This document shows positions 34,444 through 45,145 of a stretch of DNA of 64,000 nt, in pieces. Within the stretch, counting starts at the first letter, position 1; each line of letters begins with the position of its first letter. Both the position numbers and the translations under genes were made by a program. Source of the DNA: Tetramitus jugosus (lineage: Eukaryota > Heterolobosea > Eutetramitea > Acrasida > Vahlkampfiidae); contig OW569377.1 of the NCBI GenBank assembly GCA_937625935.1, positions 186,001-250,000 of the forward strand. The letters are read 5' to 3'. The notes beneath the pieces were generated by a model that was given only the letters and a program-made list of their open reading frames with translations, ran no database searches and was not told the origin of the DNA.

Positions 34444-34967
34444 TCAAGATATGTTAACAGTTGAATATCTGCAAAGGACCAGAGACTTCTTGTTGCTCTT
34501 TAGACGTACTCCTTTCCTTTGTCCTTCACAACAGCATTGATAAACCCCTTGTGCAGTGCCTTGATGCATGCAAGTCTTGTCCTTTGAACTTGTGAAGAGG
34601 CGACGCATCACCTCCGCACATCTCCTCTTAGTATTCTCTACGAACTGCTTAGCTTTCGTCTTGGGGATATCTTTCTTGGTTCCACTCTTTTTGAGCCATT
34701 TGGCAACTTGGTTCACTGCTTGCGTCTCCACACCTAACATACCTAACATGTCTTGTTTGCCAGTCATTCATTGTACGCCTACCTTTGTACCACTGTTGAT
34801 TATCAAACCAGATGTCGACACACTGTGACTTGTGCAGTCCCATTGAGCTCAGTTTCGCAGCAACCTCCTTTGCTAGCAAAATCCTAGCCATCCTTGGGAG
34901 CGAGTAGTTAAGAGACAATGGAGACCCATCTCTTGCTCAAAATTGCACTTAGGACATGTGCCATTTA
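34444..34967 (-). mobile_element. Degraded non-LTR retroelement tail, copy c
   Basis: On the minus strand this copy shows CPKCNFEQEMGLHCLL, a C-x2-C-x8-H finger as at the end of non-LTR polymerases. It continues with VDIWFDNQQWYKG and, after frameshifts, GMLGVETQAVNQVAKWLKK and FVENTKRRCAEVMRRLF. These match the tail of the element at 46475 (INIWFDNVVWKDG, GMMGVENEAVEQVTKGL, FVNRVKRRCVDTLHRLF). Frame breaks show it is dead. Its 5' side abuts the 3' end of copy b. Confidence 0.75.
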
Positions 34968-34970
34968 TTT

Positions 34971-35290
34971 TACATACAACCATTTCGGTTGCTTTCTTTA
35001 TTGTCTGCTTATTCACAACATGCTGATCGAAGAACGTAGGCGCCGGTTAGTTACCAGTTGGCAGGCAATGACGCCCGAAGAGCGTCATTGCTGTTGATTA
35101 CTTCGTTGTAGTGAACAGGTGGTGGAGAGTATAACAGACATCTCCTATTGACACTGTTCACCAACGATTTGGCTTTCTTTTGAGCCACACACTTCACGGC
35201 CGGCTTCCTCACATTCCACCAGTAAGTGGTCGTCTCTGGCGCGCTCGCGCAGTGAGCACACATGACATCCATCGATGGCTAGTACAAGTC
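34971..35290 (-). mobile_element. Degraded non-LTR retroelement tail, copy b
   Basis: Minus-strand remnants read CAHCASAPETTT, with HLLVECEEAGREV in a shifted frame, then KKAKSLVNSVNRRC, matching the element tail at 47.3 kb. The 3' part keeps a hairpin around a TTCG loop (35065-35091) and, at 34977-34990, the terminal CAACCGAAATGGTTG palindrome also found before the poly-A of the 46.5-kb copy. After it comes only an A-rich trace, not a full poly-A. Confidence 0.7.
35066..35090 (-). repeat. Retroelement 3'-UTR hairpin with UUCG loop
   Basis: Read on the minus strand, CAATGACGCTC pairs with GGGCGTCATTG around a TTCG loop, with one G-T pair. The same ATGACGC stem occurs in the tails of the two elements at 46.3 and 47.4 kb. 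Confidence 0.6.
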
Positions 35291-35360
35291 ACGCAGCGCA
35301 GTCTTTGTGTGGAGGATAATACTTCTAACTTGGTGGTAGAACCACAATTCACTTCTTTCT

Positions 35361-35545
35361 AGGCCGAAAGGACAATGTTCATCAGCCTATCCAATTTAGC
35401 TTTCATCTCTTCTACGAGTTTCTTTCTGGCTATAATGGCAGCGTCACACTCCACCAACAGATGTAAAATGCTCTCCGGTGCAGCACCACAGTTTTAAAAC
35501 TTTTCATCTAAACCGGCATTGTCCAATTTCCTCATATCGCCCAAA
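35361..35545 (-). mobile_element. Degraded non-LTR retroelement tail, copy a
   Basis: On the minus strand NCGAAPESILHLLVECDAA fits the same C-x8-H-x4-C finger and is followed by ARKKLVEEMKAKLDRLM up to a stop at 35363-35361. A stop precedes the Cys pair. This is the copy nearest the tRNA-Leu gene, with its 5' edge about 30-50 bp from the mature tRNA start. Confidence 0.6.
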
Positions 35546-35576
35546 ATATTCTATTTTAGGCCTCTATCCAATATAT

Positions 35577-35680
35577 GGCGGAATGGCCGAGAGGTCTAAG
35601 GCGACACGTTTAGGAATACACTCAGGTTGAGTCAAAATCCGTGTTCCGAAAGGGCGTGGGTTCGAACCCCACTTCCGTCA
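35577..35680 (+). tRNA. tRNA-Leu(UAG) with intron
   Basis: The acceptor stem GGCGGAA pairs with TTCCGTC (one G-U), with discriminator A at 35680. The D arm is GCC..GGC. The anticodon stem ACACG pairs with CGTGT around the loop TTTAGG, with anticodon TAG at 35611-35613. About 24 nt follow position 37 as an intron. A long variable arm (class II) precedes the T arm GTGGG-TTCGAAC-CCCAC. A T-run follows within 15 bp and should end pol III transcription. Leu is supported by the anticodon, the class II arm and A73. Confidence 0.93.
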
Positions 35681-35717
35681 ATCTTTTCATTTTTTCTGTT
35701 CTGTTGTAAGGCGCCAA

Positions 35718-38630
35718 ATGATCATGGACTTTGATCTTTTTTCTGGACAACACAACCGAAATCGAACGTTTCCACAACAAATTATGAGATCATACTTGAA
35801 GCGCCCATTGTTGTCGTTGCTGACAATGATGATTGCTTTTGCCTTTTCTGCCACGATCATCAGATCATCACACCAACAAGAACTATCGTGTGATGCATCA
35901 TTGTACAGAAACACGTGCAACGGTGTTACATGCGGTGTTGATACACATCAAGTCTTCTCTGCCAACAACACTGGATGTGCGTGTACAGAGTCTGACATTG
36001 GTCGTCGATTCACTGATTGTAACGGACCAAGCAACACAAAGTCTCTGTTCGAATTCTATCGACCACCAGCTACCTGTGTTGGAGGTGTGTCCTTGCAAGC
36101 ACCTATTCACGACATTTCATGCACCAATGTCTGCCACAAGGGACAAAAGTTTGACATTGAGAGCAAACAGTGTGTGACCTGTCCTTCAGGTCAGTTCTCT
36201 TATGGACCAGTGGTCTACTACAAGGACTGGAACAAGCAAGATGGATTGCCTGCTCAAATGAGAACAGAGTGTGAAATGTACTATTGGAGTACTGGGTGCA
36301 ATTCGTGGACTGTGAGCGAGAATGGATATCTGGAGAGTGGTGACAACAAGAATTATCACAGCATCAAGTCCATTCTAGAGTATCGTGTCGAAGTACATGA
36401 ACCGATTGGAACACTGGAGTTGGAATACTTTGTGAGCTCTGAGGCCTACTTTGACTACTTTACGATCAGTGTTGACAATGGAAACTCTATTTTGAGAGAG
36501 TCTAACACGCTTCCATCTGTCGAATGGACACCATTTGCCTTTAATCTGACAAAGGGATATCACACGATTCGTTTTACATACAACAAGGATGCTTCGGACT
36601 CCAAAGGAGCTGATATGGCCAGAATCAGAAGTATTCGTCTGTCTGGAGTGAGTGATGTGACCCTCAAGTGCGATCCATGTCAACCGGGTACTGTTAGTGA
36701 CGGCAGCCATGAATGCACGCCTTGTCCTGTTGGTACCTACCAGGATCTACCAGAGCAATCAGAGTGCAAGATTTGTCCATCGGGTCAATCCTCTTTCAAG
36801 GGCAGTATCACTTGTTATGCAATGAGTATCCCATGTGAAACGTCAGACTATTTCTCATACTACACAGCTTGCGATGCCAACGGAAGAAGCATTTTGAATT
36901 ATGAGTGGATTCAACCACAAATCTGTAACATTTCCCATCCAGACTCCGTTCCTCTGCCAGAGAGACAGATTGGTGTTCTGTGTTCCGAGTTGCCTCAACC
37001 AAAGTGTAACCCTGGACAAGAGTACAATGCTGAAAAATATGAGTGTCAATATTGTTCATCTGGCAAGTATTCCGTAGATGGTGAGAAATGTTCCTCGTGT
37101 GAAGCTGGATCAGCCACTGAAGAAAAGATTATTACTTTGGAGAAGTTTGTTACACGTGACAAGGCTCAGTTCCATCAACTGATCACCACTCAGTGCTCAG
37201 GTGAATGTGCCAGCAACGGTTGGAGATTTACTGAGCATTTCCTTGATAGTGGTCTTGGTAATGGTGTTTCCAAATCATGGCTCGATATTGATGTTAGCAA
37301 ATTGAAGACAAAGAACTTGGCTATTGATTACGATTTGACTTGTAAGACAGGTGGTGGCTCTCTCGATATTGAAGTTGACAACTACTTGGCATTATCTATT
37401 GAATGCTCTGGATGTTCCAATATGACCAACATGTCAAGAACATCAATCGAACTAGATGAGGATATCAAAACTATTCGTATTAACTACAAAACTTTATCTT
37501 TGCTAAGCAATGATGCCGCTAATTGTGATCGAGCAGTTATATCAAAGATTCAACTCACAGTAGAAGACGCCACGATTGGAGGTGCTAGCGAGTGTGATTC
37601 ATGTAGTGAAGGTGAGTTCACAAAAGACGGCGCTTCATGTGGAACATGTCCGGCTGGTACTCACAGTGAGAGTGAATCTACAACCTGCGATGAATGCCAA
37701 GCTGGTTATTTCTCTTATTCAGGCAGTTCCACTTGTCACAAGTGTGGAAGTGGCATGACATCCGAAGCCAGATCGGGTAAATGCGAGTGGGAGTATGGAG
37801 TATGCAAGTACAATGGAACATTGCTCGGTATGAACAGATTGTTCGATTTCGGTACTCTTGGACGCGCCTTGTGGTCTGCTTCGGCCAGCTCTGCTGCAAA
37901 TCCAGACTCTGCATTTTACTTTGATTTGTGCAATGAGCAAGTTCTCGGTCGTACTGTCAGGAAGATTATGGACAATGGTACTCACCCATGTGTAGCCAGT
38001 GGTTCCTTTGTGTGTATGAAGGACAAAGCTGGTGAGATTACATCCATTGGAAAGAGTGTTAGTGTAGAATCTGGTCTCTATGACAATGAGAACGAAAGTG
38101 GATTCCATCTACATTACACTGATTACTCTGGAAAGAACTGTTACAACAATGTAACAAGAGAGAGTCAACACTATGAAGCTATTTTGAACATGAAATGTAA
38201 TCCTGATGCCTCCGGTAGTCAGTACTTTGGTCCTGCAATTACTCTGGAAAAACCTTGCATTTATAGGATGGAATTCTCATCCAAGTATGCCTGCCCTCTC
38301 TGCACGGATGATGATTATACAATACTGGAAGGAACCTGCGATCCAAAGACATTGACAAAGGAACTTGTGCCCGTTTTGAAGTCAGATACTGCTCACAGAT
38401 GCTATGGAGGTGTTCAAAAATCCAAAGAGACAGTCAGCTGCTCCATTAATGTTGTTACTGCCCCCTATTGGATCGTAGGTGGTGTGTTGGGTGGTGCTGG
38501 TCTGGCTATTATTGCTCTTGCTGTGGCAGCAGTCTTCTTCTATCTCAAGTTCAGAGATGCAAGTCAAAAGTTCCACATGTTGCAAGAAGGAGACAATGAA
38601 GACACAGGTCGTGCCATGCAAGAGATGTAG
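35718..38630 (+). CDS. ELAPOR/EIG121-like type I membrane receptor
   Basis: ELAPOR proteins are endosomal/lysosomal receptors with Cys-rich repeats. The single exon gives 970 residues. A second ATG at codon 23 gives a cleaner signal peptide (MRSYLKRPLLSLLTMMIAF) and may be the real start. Ephrin-receptor-like Cys repeats recur (CDPCQPGTVSDG, CTPCPVGTYQDL, CKICPSGQSSF, CDECQAGYFSYSGSS). DYFSYYTACD and CIYRMEFSSKYACPLC match landmarks of the family. One membrane helix (YWIVGGVLGGAGLAIIALAV, about 920-945) precedes a short cytoplasmic tail. The first ATG is only 38 bp past the tRNA-Leu gene, so promoter and tRNA overlap. Confidence 0.85.
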   Translation: MIMDFDLFSGQHNRNRTFPQQIMRSYLKRPLLSLLTMMIAFAFSATIIRSSHQQELSCDASLYRNTCNGVTCGVDTHQVFSANNTGCACTESDIGRRFTDCNGPSNTKSLFEFYRPPATCVGGVSLQAPIHDISCTNVCHKGQKFDIESKQCVTCPSGQFSYGPVVYYKDWNKQDGLPAQMRTECEMYYWSTGCNSWTVSENGYLESGDNKNYHSIKSILEYRVEVHEPIGTLELEYFVSSEAYFDYFTISVDNGNSILRESNTLPSVEWTPFAFNLTKGYHTIRFTYNKDASDSKGADMARIRSIRLSGVSDVTLKCDPCQPGTVSDGSHECTPCPVGTYQDLPEQSECKICPSGQSSFKGSITCYAMSIPCETSDYFSYYTACDANGRSILNYEWIQPQICNISHPDSVPLPERQIGVLCSELPQPKCNPGQEYNAEKYECQYCSSGKYSVDGEKCSSCEAGSATEEKIITLEKFVTRDKAQFHQLITTQCSGECASNGWRFTEHFLDSGLGNGVSKSWLDIDVSKLKTKNLAIDYDLTCKTGGGSLDIEVDNYLALSIECSGCSNMTNMSRTSIELDEDIKTIRINYKTLSLLSNDAANCDRAVISKIQLTVEDATIGGASECDSCSEGEFTKDGASCGTCPAGTHSESESTTCDECQAGYFSYSGSSTCHKCGSGMTSEARSGKCEWEYGVCKYNGTLLGMNRLFDFGTLGRALWSASASSAANPDSAFYFDLCNEQVLGRTVRKIMDNGTHPCVASGSFVCMKDKAGEITSIGKSVSVESGLYDNENESGFHLHYTDYSGKNCYNNVTRESQHYEAILNMKCNPDASGSQYFGPAITLEKPCIYRMEFSSKYACPLCTDDDYTILEGTCDPKTLTKELVPVLKSDTAHRCYGGVQKSKETVSCSINVVTAPYWIVGGVLGGAGLAIIALAVAAVFFYLKFRDASQKFHMLQEGDNEDTGRAMQEM

Positions 38631-39013
38631 AGCTCCAATAATATTTGTATAAAACGTTGTAACAATTGGAAGGTTTCAATCAAATCGGACTTATGTTGCC
38701 GTGAACCCATAATCCAGTCTATTCCCGCGTTTTTCTTGCGAAGACTTCCAGAAAAAAAAATCAAACGGACCTGTTTTTTTGCCTGTCAACATACCACACT
38801 CACGTGCGTGGTCACACAGTCTCAGACAGAACAACAACTAAAACTCAACGAATGTACGTACACTACAACAGATAACAATATAACTGCGTGATTGATCATT
38901 GTCAGATTTTCATCACAACTCCAACGAGTTTGAACCAATCATTAATTAACTCTGATTTTTTGGTTGTTGTTCGCTATTTTTTTTTCACAAACACTCAGTT
39001 TCCAATACCAACA
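38631..39013. other. Intergenic, probable promoter region of the CHD gene
   Basis: This holds A/T-rich runs and CAAC-rich leader sequence before the CHD start at 39014. I see no gene. Confidence 0.4.
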
Positions 39014-42000
39014 ATGAGCTCACCATTACTCGTTGATGACGATGAGAGGTATGAGGAGAACAACAACGATAGTAACACAATGGTCGACGACGTAGAGGAA
39101 GCTGCTGATCAACTTGAAGGACAAATGTCCGACGACGAAAATGGAGATCATGCCAACAATGACTCTGATGATGGTGAAGAAGAAGCACGTGACAATGAAA
39201 AAGAGGATGAAACGTATGAAGTGCAAGACAATGAGGAAGAAGAAGAAGAGGATGTGCCTTCTGAAGATGATGAAACACTGGCAAAGAAAATTCAAAAAGA
39301 AGAGAATTCAAGGTCAAGACGATCGAGAAGAGTATGTGTGATCTTTTGATTGTTTTTTTAAAATTTTGTTCTGTCATGATGACCAACAACCATCATTTAT
39401 CAATATACAGACTGTTGTGTACAAGGATTTTGATGAAGAGGAGGATGATGAGGAGGAGGATGTTGGATCTTCCAGTGCTCCCAGAGTTCGTTCTAGATAT
39501 GTCAAGGGATCCAGAGGCACTCGAACAACTGTCAAGAGAAAGCCACGAACAACCACAAGAGCTACCTCGTCAAGAACAACAAGATCGTCAAGGAGAGCAG
39601 CAAGTGGTGACAGTGAAGATGAATTTGATTTTATTCCTCAGAAAGAGTTGAGATCGCGATCCACTCGTGTCAACTATGCCGAGGTTGAGGAAAACGCCGA
39701 TGATGACGATGATGAATTGGTAACACCTGAAACCAATGGAACTGCTGTTGATGAAAAGGATGAAGAATTCTCTGCTGTTGCTCAAGAAAGTGACAGTGAT
39801 GACAGTGAAGATGATGACGACGACGATGAAGATGAATATGTCGCAACACCACAGCGAAAGAGAAGGATCACAAGAGCAGCACCTCGGACGCGAAAAAATG
39901 CTAAGGGCAGAGGCAAACAGACAAGAAGGAAGGCTGTCGACAGTGAGGAAGAAGATTCTGAGGACAGTGAATCTGAAGGAAACGAAGAGGATGACGAAGA
40001 AAACATTCCAGAGTATGAACAAACTTTTGATGAGTTCCAAGTTGAGAAGATCCTTGGAATCAAATTCTTTGAAGAAGAAAACACACAAAAATATTTAATT
40101 AAGTTCAAAGATCGTAGTTACATTCATGTTGAATGGGCTACAAAGGAGGAAGTTGAAGGATATGCAAGCGGTGCCTCAAAATTGAAAAATTTTGACAAGA
40201 AATATTCACTTGAAGACTTTGAGGGAGAAGAAGAATTCTTCAATCCTATCTATTGTGAAGTGGATCGAATTTTAGATATTGGACGATTCAATGACAAGAA
40301 AATGTATTGGGTCAAATGGAAAATGTTGGGTTATGACGAGTGTACATGGGAGTTTGAAGATGATATTCATGATCAAACAAAGATTATGGAATTTCAAAAG
40401 AGAAGAAAAGTGCCACCAAAGATGGCCAGAAGAATCCCTGCTCGACCTCCCCCAAGTTTCTTCCAAAAACTTGAAACCAGTCCAAAATTCAAAGACGGCA
40501 ATCAACTTAGAGAATATCAGTTGGAGGGTTTGAATTGGCTTGTGTTCTGTTGGTTCAACAAAAGAAGCTCGATTCTTGCTGATGAGATGGGTCTCGGTAA
40601 AACTGTACAAACAGTGAGTATATTGGAATGGCTTCGTACAGCTCAACACAATAGAGGTCCATTCTTAGTCATTGCTCCACTCTCTACTATCAATCACTGG
40701 AAGAGAGAGTTTGAAAATTGGACAGAGATGAATGCTCTGGTCTTCCATGGAAACCAAGAAAGCAGAAATATTGCCACGCAATATGAGTTTTACTATTATG
40801 ACGAGAGGGGTCGTGTCATACCAAATCTCTTCAAATTCAACGTTCTCATCACAACCTATGAAACTATTTTAGCAGAATCGTCCTTGTTGGGCAAAATTAA
40901 TTGGCAGTATTTGGTGGTTGATGAGGGCCATAGATTGAAGAATAGAAAGAGCAAGTTGCTGGAAATCCTGAGAAATTTCAAAACAGAACATAAGCTTCTT
41001 TTGACCGGAACACCACTTCAGAATGATATGCAAGAATTGTGGAGTTTATTAAATTATATAGACGCAAACACTTTTGATGACAGTGAGTCATTCTTAGAGG
41101 AGTTTGGAAATTTACAGAGCACTGAAGACTTGGCTAACTTGCACAAACTGATTGGTCCATACCTGTTGAGAAGATTGAAGGAAGATGTGGAAAAATCTAT
41201 CCCACCAAAAGAAGAAATTGTGGTCGAAGTTGTTCCAACAAACATCCAAAAGCAGTATTACCGTGCCATTTTAGATCGTAATCGAGAATTCTTAAAGAGA
41301 GGTGTTGAGAAAGCTCAGAATGTTCCCAAGCTTATTAATGTGCTTATGGAGATACGAAAAGTTTGTAATCATCCATTCTTGATTGATGGTGCTGAAGAGA
41401 ACATTACAAAGAGTATCACTGATGAGGCTGAGTTAAATGAATGTTTAATTAAGGTGAGCTCCAAACTTCTGTTGGTCGACAAACTACTCAAAAAATTGAG
41501 GGAAGGAGGTCACAAGGTGTTGATATTCTCTCAGATGGTTCGTGTGCTCAATATCTTAGAAGATTATCTTCATTACAAACAATATCCATATGTGAGATTG
41601 GACGGAACTATTCGAGGAGATTTGAGACAACAAGCCGTTGATCGCTTTAACAACCTTCAAGTTGACACCTTTGTCTTCCTGGTTAGTACGCGTGCTGGTG
41701 GCGTTGGTATTAACTTGACCTCTGCTGATACTGTGATTATTTTTGATTCGGATTGGAATCCTCAAAATGACTTGCAGGCACAGGCAAGATGTCACCGTAT
41801 TGGACAGACAAAGGATGTGAAGATTTATCGTCTATTGACCAAAAACACAAGAGAAAAGGAGATGTTTGATAAAGCATCGAAGAAGCTCGGTCTTGATCGC
41901 GCTGTTTTGAATGGTAATAGAGAAACTGATTTTGAAGGATTTTCAAGCAAGGACAAGAATAATGTTGGTCTAGACAAGGATGAGTTACAAACTTTGCTCA

Positions 42001-44894
42001 AGTTTGGTGCTTATGCTGCCTTTAAGGATGATACTGAAGATGAAAAAATGTTAGTCGAGGGAGATATCGACAGTATCTTGGAGAGAAATTCTACTGTAGT
42101 CCGATATGACACCCAAACGGAAGACAAAGAAAACAAACAGAGCGAAAAAGGTGTTCTCACCTTCTCTAAAGCCACTTTCTGTTTTAATGAAAATGGAGAG
42201 GATGTTGATATCAATGATGAGAACTTTTGGACAAAAATGTTGCCAGAACAAAAGAACGCTGAAGGTCTCATGAGAAAACTTGGCGAAAAAGACTCTTTGA
42301 AAACTGAGGAGGAACGAGAACAGTATTTTGTTGATTTGAATGTGTTGATTGAGGAGAATCAAAGACAAATTAAAACATTCAACTATGATGGATGTGATGC
42401 ACTTGCGAATCTACTGACACAAGTTATGTACAGTAGCAAATTCGATGAGAGCAGAAGAACAATGGCACATAGTTGGCTTGATCTTGTGGAAAAACCTCGT
42501 CTCAGAAATCAAAAAACTTCAGGAAATGACTCAGATGATGAGATTGCTGATGATGGAGATGAGTATCATGACACTGCTGAAAGCTCCAGCGGAAAGAAAC
42601 TACAAATGTTAGGAGGATGGTACAAAGCTGAAAGACAAAGATTCCAAAAAGCATTTTTTGAATTTGGGTGGGGCAAATGGGATCAAGTGAGAGCCGCTAA
42701 ACTAACGACACATACAATCTTTGATATCATATCTTTTGCTGAAAATTATGTACACATTATGAGAAGAAAACTGTCAGACGAAGAGAGGGAACTTAGACAA
42801 TTCTTGAGAGAACTCTTGCTATCCAATGCTGTACCTGAGGATCACGGAGATCATGATCATTCAGATGAGGAAACCTCAACCAACGGTTCAGAGGAGAGAA
42901 CAGATGGTACTCCAAAGGAAGAAGAACAAACAGACGATAAGCACCTCATTGAAACGTTAAAGATATCTCCAGATCCTTCAAAGAAGTCTCAGATGGAGCC
43001 TGGAACTAAGATAGTTGTTATCTTGCCTGAACCAAAGTCTGGACAACTTCAGGATGCTCATCTGGAGGTTGTTCTTCAAAGGCGTGAAACCAACAAGGAC
43101 AGACCTAATATGGTCGTCCGATGGATCCCTCTCTCTGAAGAAGATTTGACAAAAGGGAGCACTGAAGTGACCGCGCCAGGATTTCCTGGTAGGTTCGTTC
43201 TACGTGTAGCATCAAGTAATGTGGTGGCAACTAGTGCTGCTTTTGAGGTGGCCGATGAAGTACACGCTTGTCTGAGTGAAAAAGAGTATCTCGATAGCAT
43301 GCAACGATGTGCAAAGGGATGGGCCAAAAAATTACAATTTTTGCGCCACTTGCACAAAGTGGTTGGTTTCGAGGGCGAAAAAACATTCCAAGTGCCAAGA
43401 CTCGGCGCAAAAGCCCCTGCTCCATGGTGGAATGAATCATGTGATGCCCATTTACTCTTAGGAATAATTAAGCATGGATATGGCAGATTTGATACTATCA
43501 AGACTGACGAAGAACTGTCCATAAGCCAGACTTATCATCAAATGCTCGGTAAAGCTACCAATAGAAGAGAAAAGAAAAGCGTAATGGACACCATGCCGAC
43601 CGTCACCTCTATCAACAAACGTGCACTCCGATTAGTTGAACATATGCTGAAAGATGTTGGTGATGGTGACATTTCGAAGAAGTCTGAGGTGGACGTTTTT
43701 GAAAGCTGGGCCAAGCGTGAAAGACAGGATCTGCAAAGATGTTTGATCAACAGAGGACTCTATCCTGATGAAAAAACAGGTGAGCCTCAATACGCAAAGA
43801 TTGCCACCCAAGCCAACTTAAAAAAGACGAACACCCAAATCAAGGATGCCATTGATGCTATGGTACGGAAGGCACACGAAATCAAAGCTTCGATCGCTGA
43901 TGATGAAGATGAAAAGAAAGACAAGAATGATCAGAAAGATTCATTGGAATTGACCCCTCTGATTGCGCAAAAATTGATATCAAGAATCAATATTATGAAT
44001 GAGCTGGCACAAAATGTGTTCCCTCACATTGATGAGTTTTCGGGCAAGTTGAAGTATTTAACTGTTTCAGGTAATGGTCTGACAAAATGGTGGAAGGGTT
44101 CGGATGACATGGCCCTCATTCGTGGTGTGCGTAAGCATGGATTCGATTTTAGAAAAATATTTGAATCTTATCCTGAGGATAAGAAGCCTCCTCGCGAAGG
44201 TATATTAATGAATAGACTCAGCCAAATCGCAAAGCTGGGTGGAAAAATAGCCATGCTTGGTTCTCCCTCAACGGGCAAGAATGCTGCCCAATGGGTTTTC
44301 ACTCCGAACAAAAGCCATATCAAGGCCAGTCCGCTCGCATCACCAAGAGTAAAGAAAAAGAAGAGCACAGACAAGAAGCCTCGAGTTGTGAGAGCCCAAA
44401 CCAGTATCAAAAAGTTTACGATCCGTGCGGCAGAGGACGAAGATGATCCAATAGAGGACTCTGATGACAATGGAAAGGCCCCCAGAGTTGCAAAGAAAAA
44501 GAGATCCAGCTCTGGTGGCAGTTCGTCGAGTGAGCCTGCACCTAGAGTTCGGACGAAGAAAGCAGCAAGTACTAGCTCAAAACCCTCTTCAAGTAAGTCT
44601 TCATCCAAGTCTGTCTCTAAATCTGCCAAGATTACGAAACCATCCAAGACCGCCTCTACTTCCCGCTCAAAGTCAACCACGACCAAGTCCAGCTCAAAAA
44701 CAAGTCAACCAAAATCCAGTCCAAAGGAAGATACCAAGAAAATTACCTTTTCCAACAGAAGAAGAGTTAAGAGAGACAGACCTGTCGATGATGACGTGGA
44801 ACCTGGTCAGATTTCTCTTCAGGATCTGCCTCCTGTCAAGAAGCAGAGACCATCCGATCAAGGAGCAAGCTCGACAGAAGAAAAGAAAGAGTAA
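39014..44894 (+). CDS. CHD-family chromatin remodelling ATPase
   Basis: This SNF2-type nucleosome remodeller has exons 39014-39331 and 39411-44894 (intron GTATGT..TACAG), 1933 residues. The N-terminus is acidic with Arg/Ser blocks. Tandem chromodomains follow near 306-370 (FQVEKILGIKFF) and 387-437 (MYWVKWKMLGYDECTWE). The ATPase has ADEMGLGKTVQT (about 496), VVDEGHRLKN (about 608), LLTGTPLQN, and helicase C with STRAGGVGINLTSADTVI and QAQARCHRIGQ. Downstream are SANT/SLIDE-like segments, with WWNESCDAHLLLGIIKHGY (about 1443) and WWKGSDDMALIRGVRKHGF (about 1663) alike. The tail is Ser/Lys-rich. There is no PHD finger, so CHD1 or CHD6-9-like is favoured over Mi-2. Confidence 0.93.
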
Positions 44895-44989
44895 TTTGTA
44901 GTATAGAATAAATTATTGTGACAATTATGATGCTCGTTAAGTACACACATCCAAGCCAGCAAGCCAAAAGAGAGCAAAAAACCAAAAAC

Positions 44990-45074
44990 AGGACATAGTG
45001 TGAATCGAACACACGACCATAGGATGATGTTGCATTATTTGCAATCCCATGCTCTACCGCTGAGCTATATGTCC
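44990..45074 (-). tRNA. tRNA-Cys(GCA) with intron
   Basis: On the minus strand acceptor GGACATA pairs with TATGTCC, with discriminator U (position 44990), the usual identity base of tRNA-Cys. The D arm is GCTC..GAGC. The anticodon stem TGGGA pairs with TCCTA, with anticodon GCA (complement of 45040-45042). About 13 nt of intron follow position 37. The T arm is GTGTG-TTCGATT-CACAC. A T-run lies directly downstream (44983-44989). Retroelements lie in its 5' flank. Confidence 0.94.
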
Positions 45075-45100
45075 TTCATATTTCTCCTCCTAAAAACTGT

Positions 45101-45116
45101 AAATTTGTAATTTCCG
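45101..45116. repeat. Left target-site duplication of retroelement 1
   Basis: AAATTTGTAATTTCCG here recurs at 46446-46461 directly after the element's A-run. It lies 27-42 bp upstream of the mature tRNA-Cys 5' end. Confidence 0.9.
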
Positions 45117-45145
45117 GAAAAAAAACGCAGAAAAAACGGAATCAC

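Noticed and set aside
44168-44686. Minus-strand open frame in the 3' part of the CHD gene
   Set aside because: It is the antisense of Ser/Lys-rich coding sequence; no independent signal.
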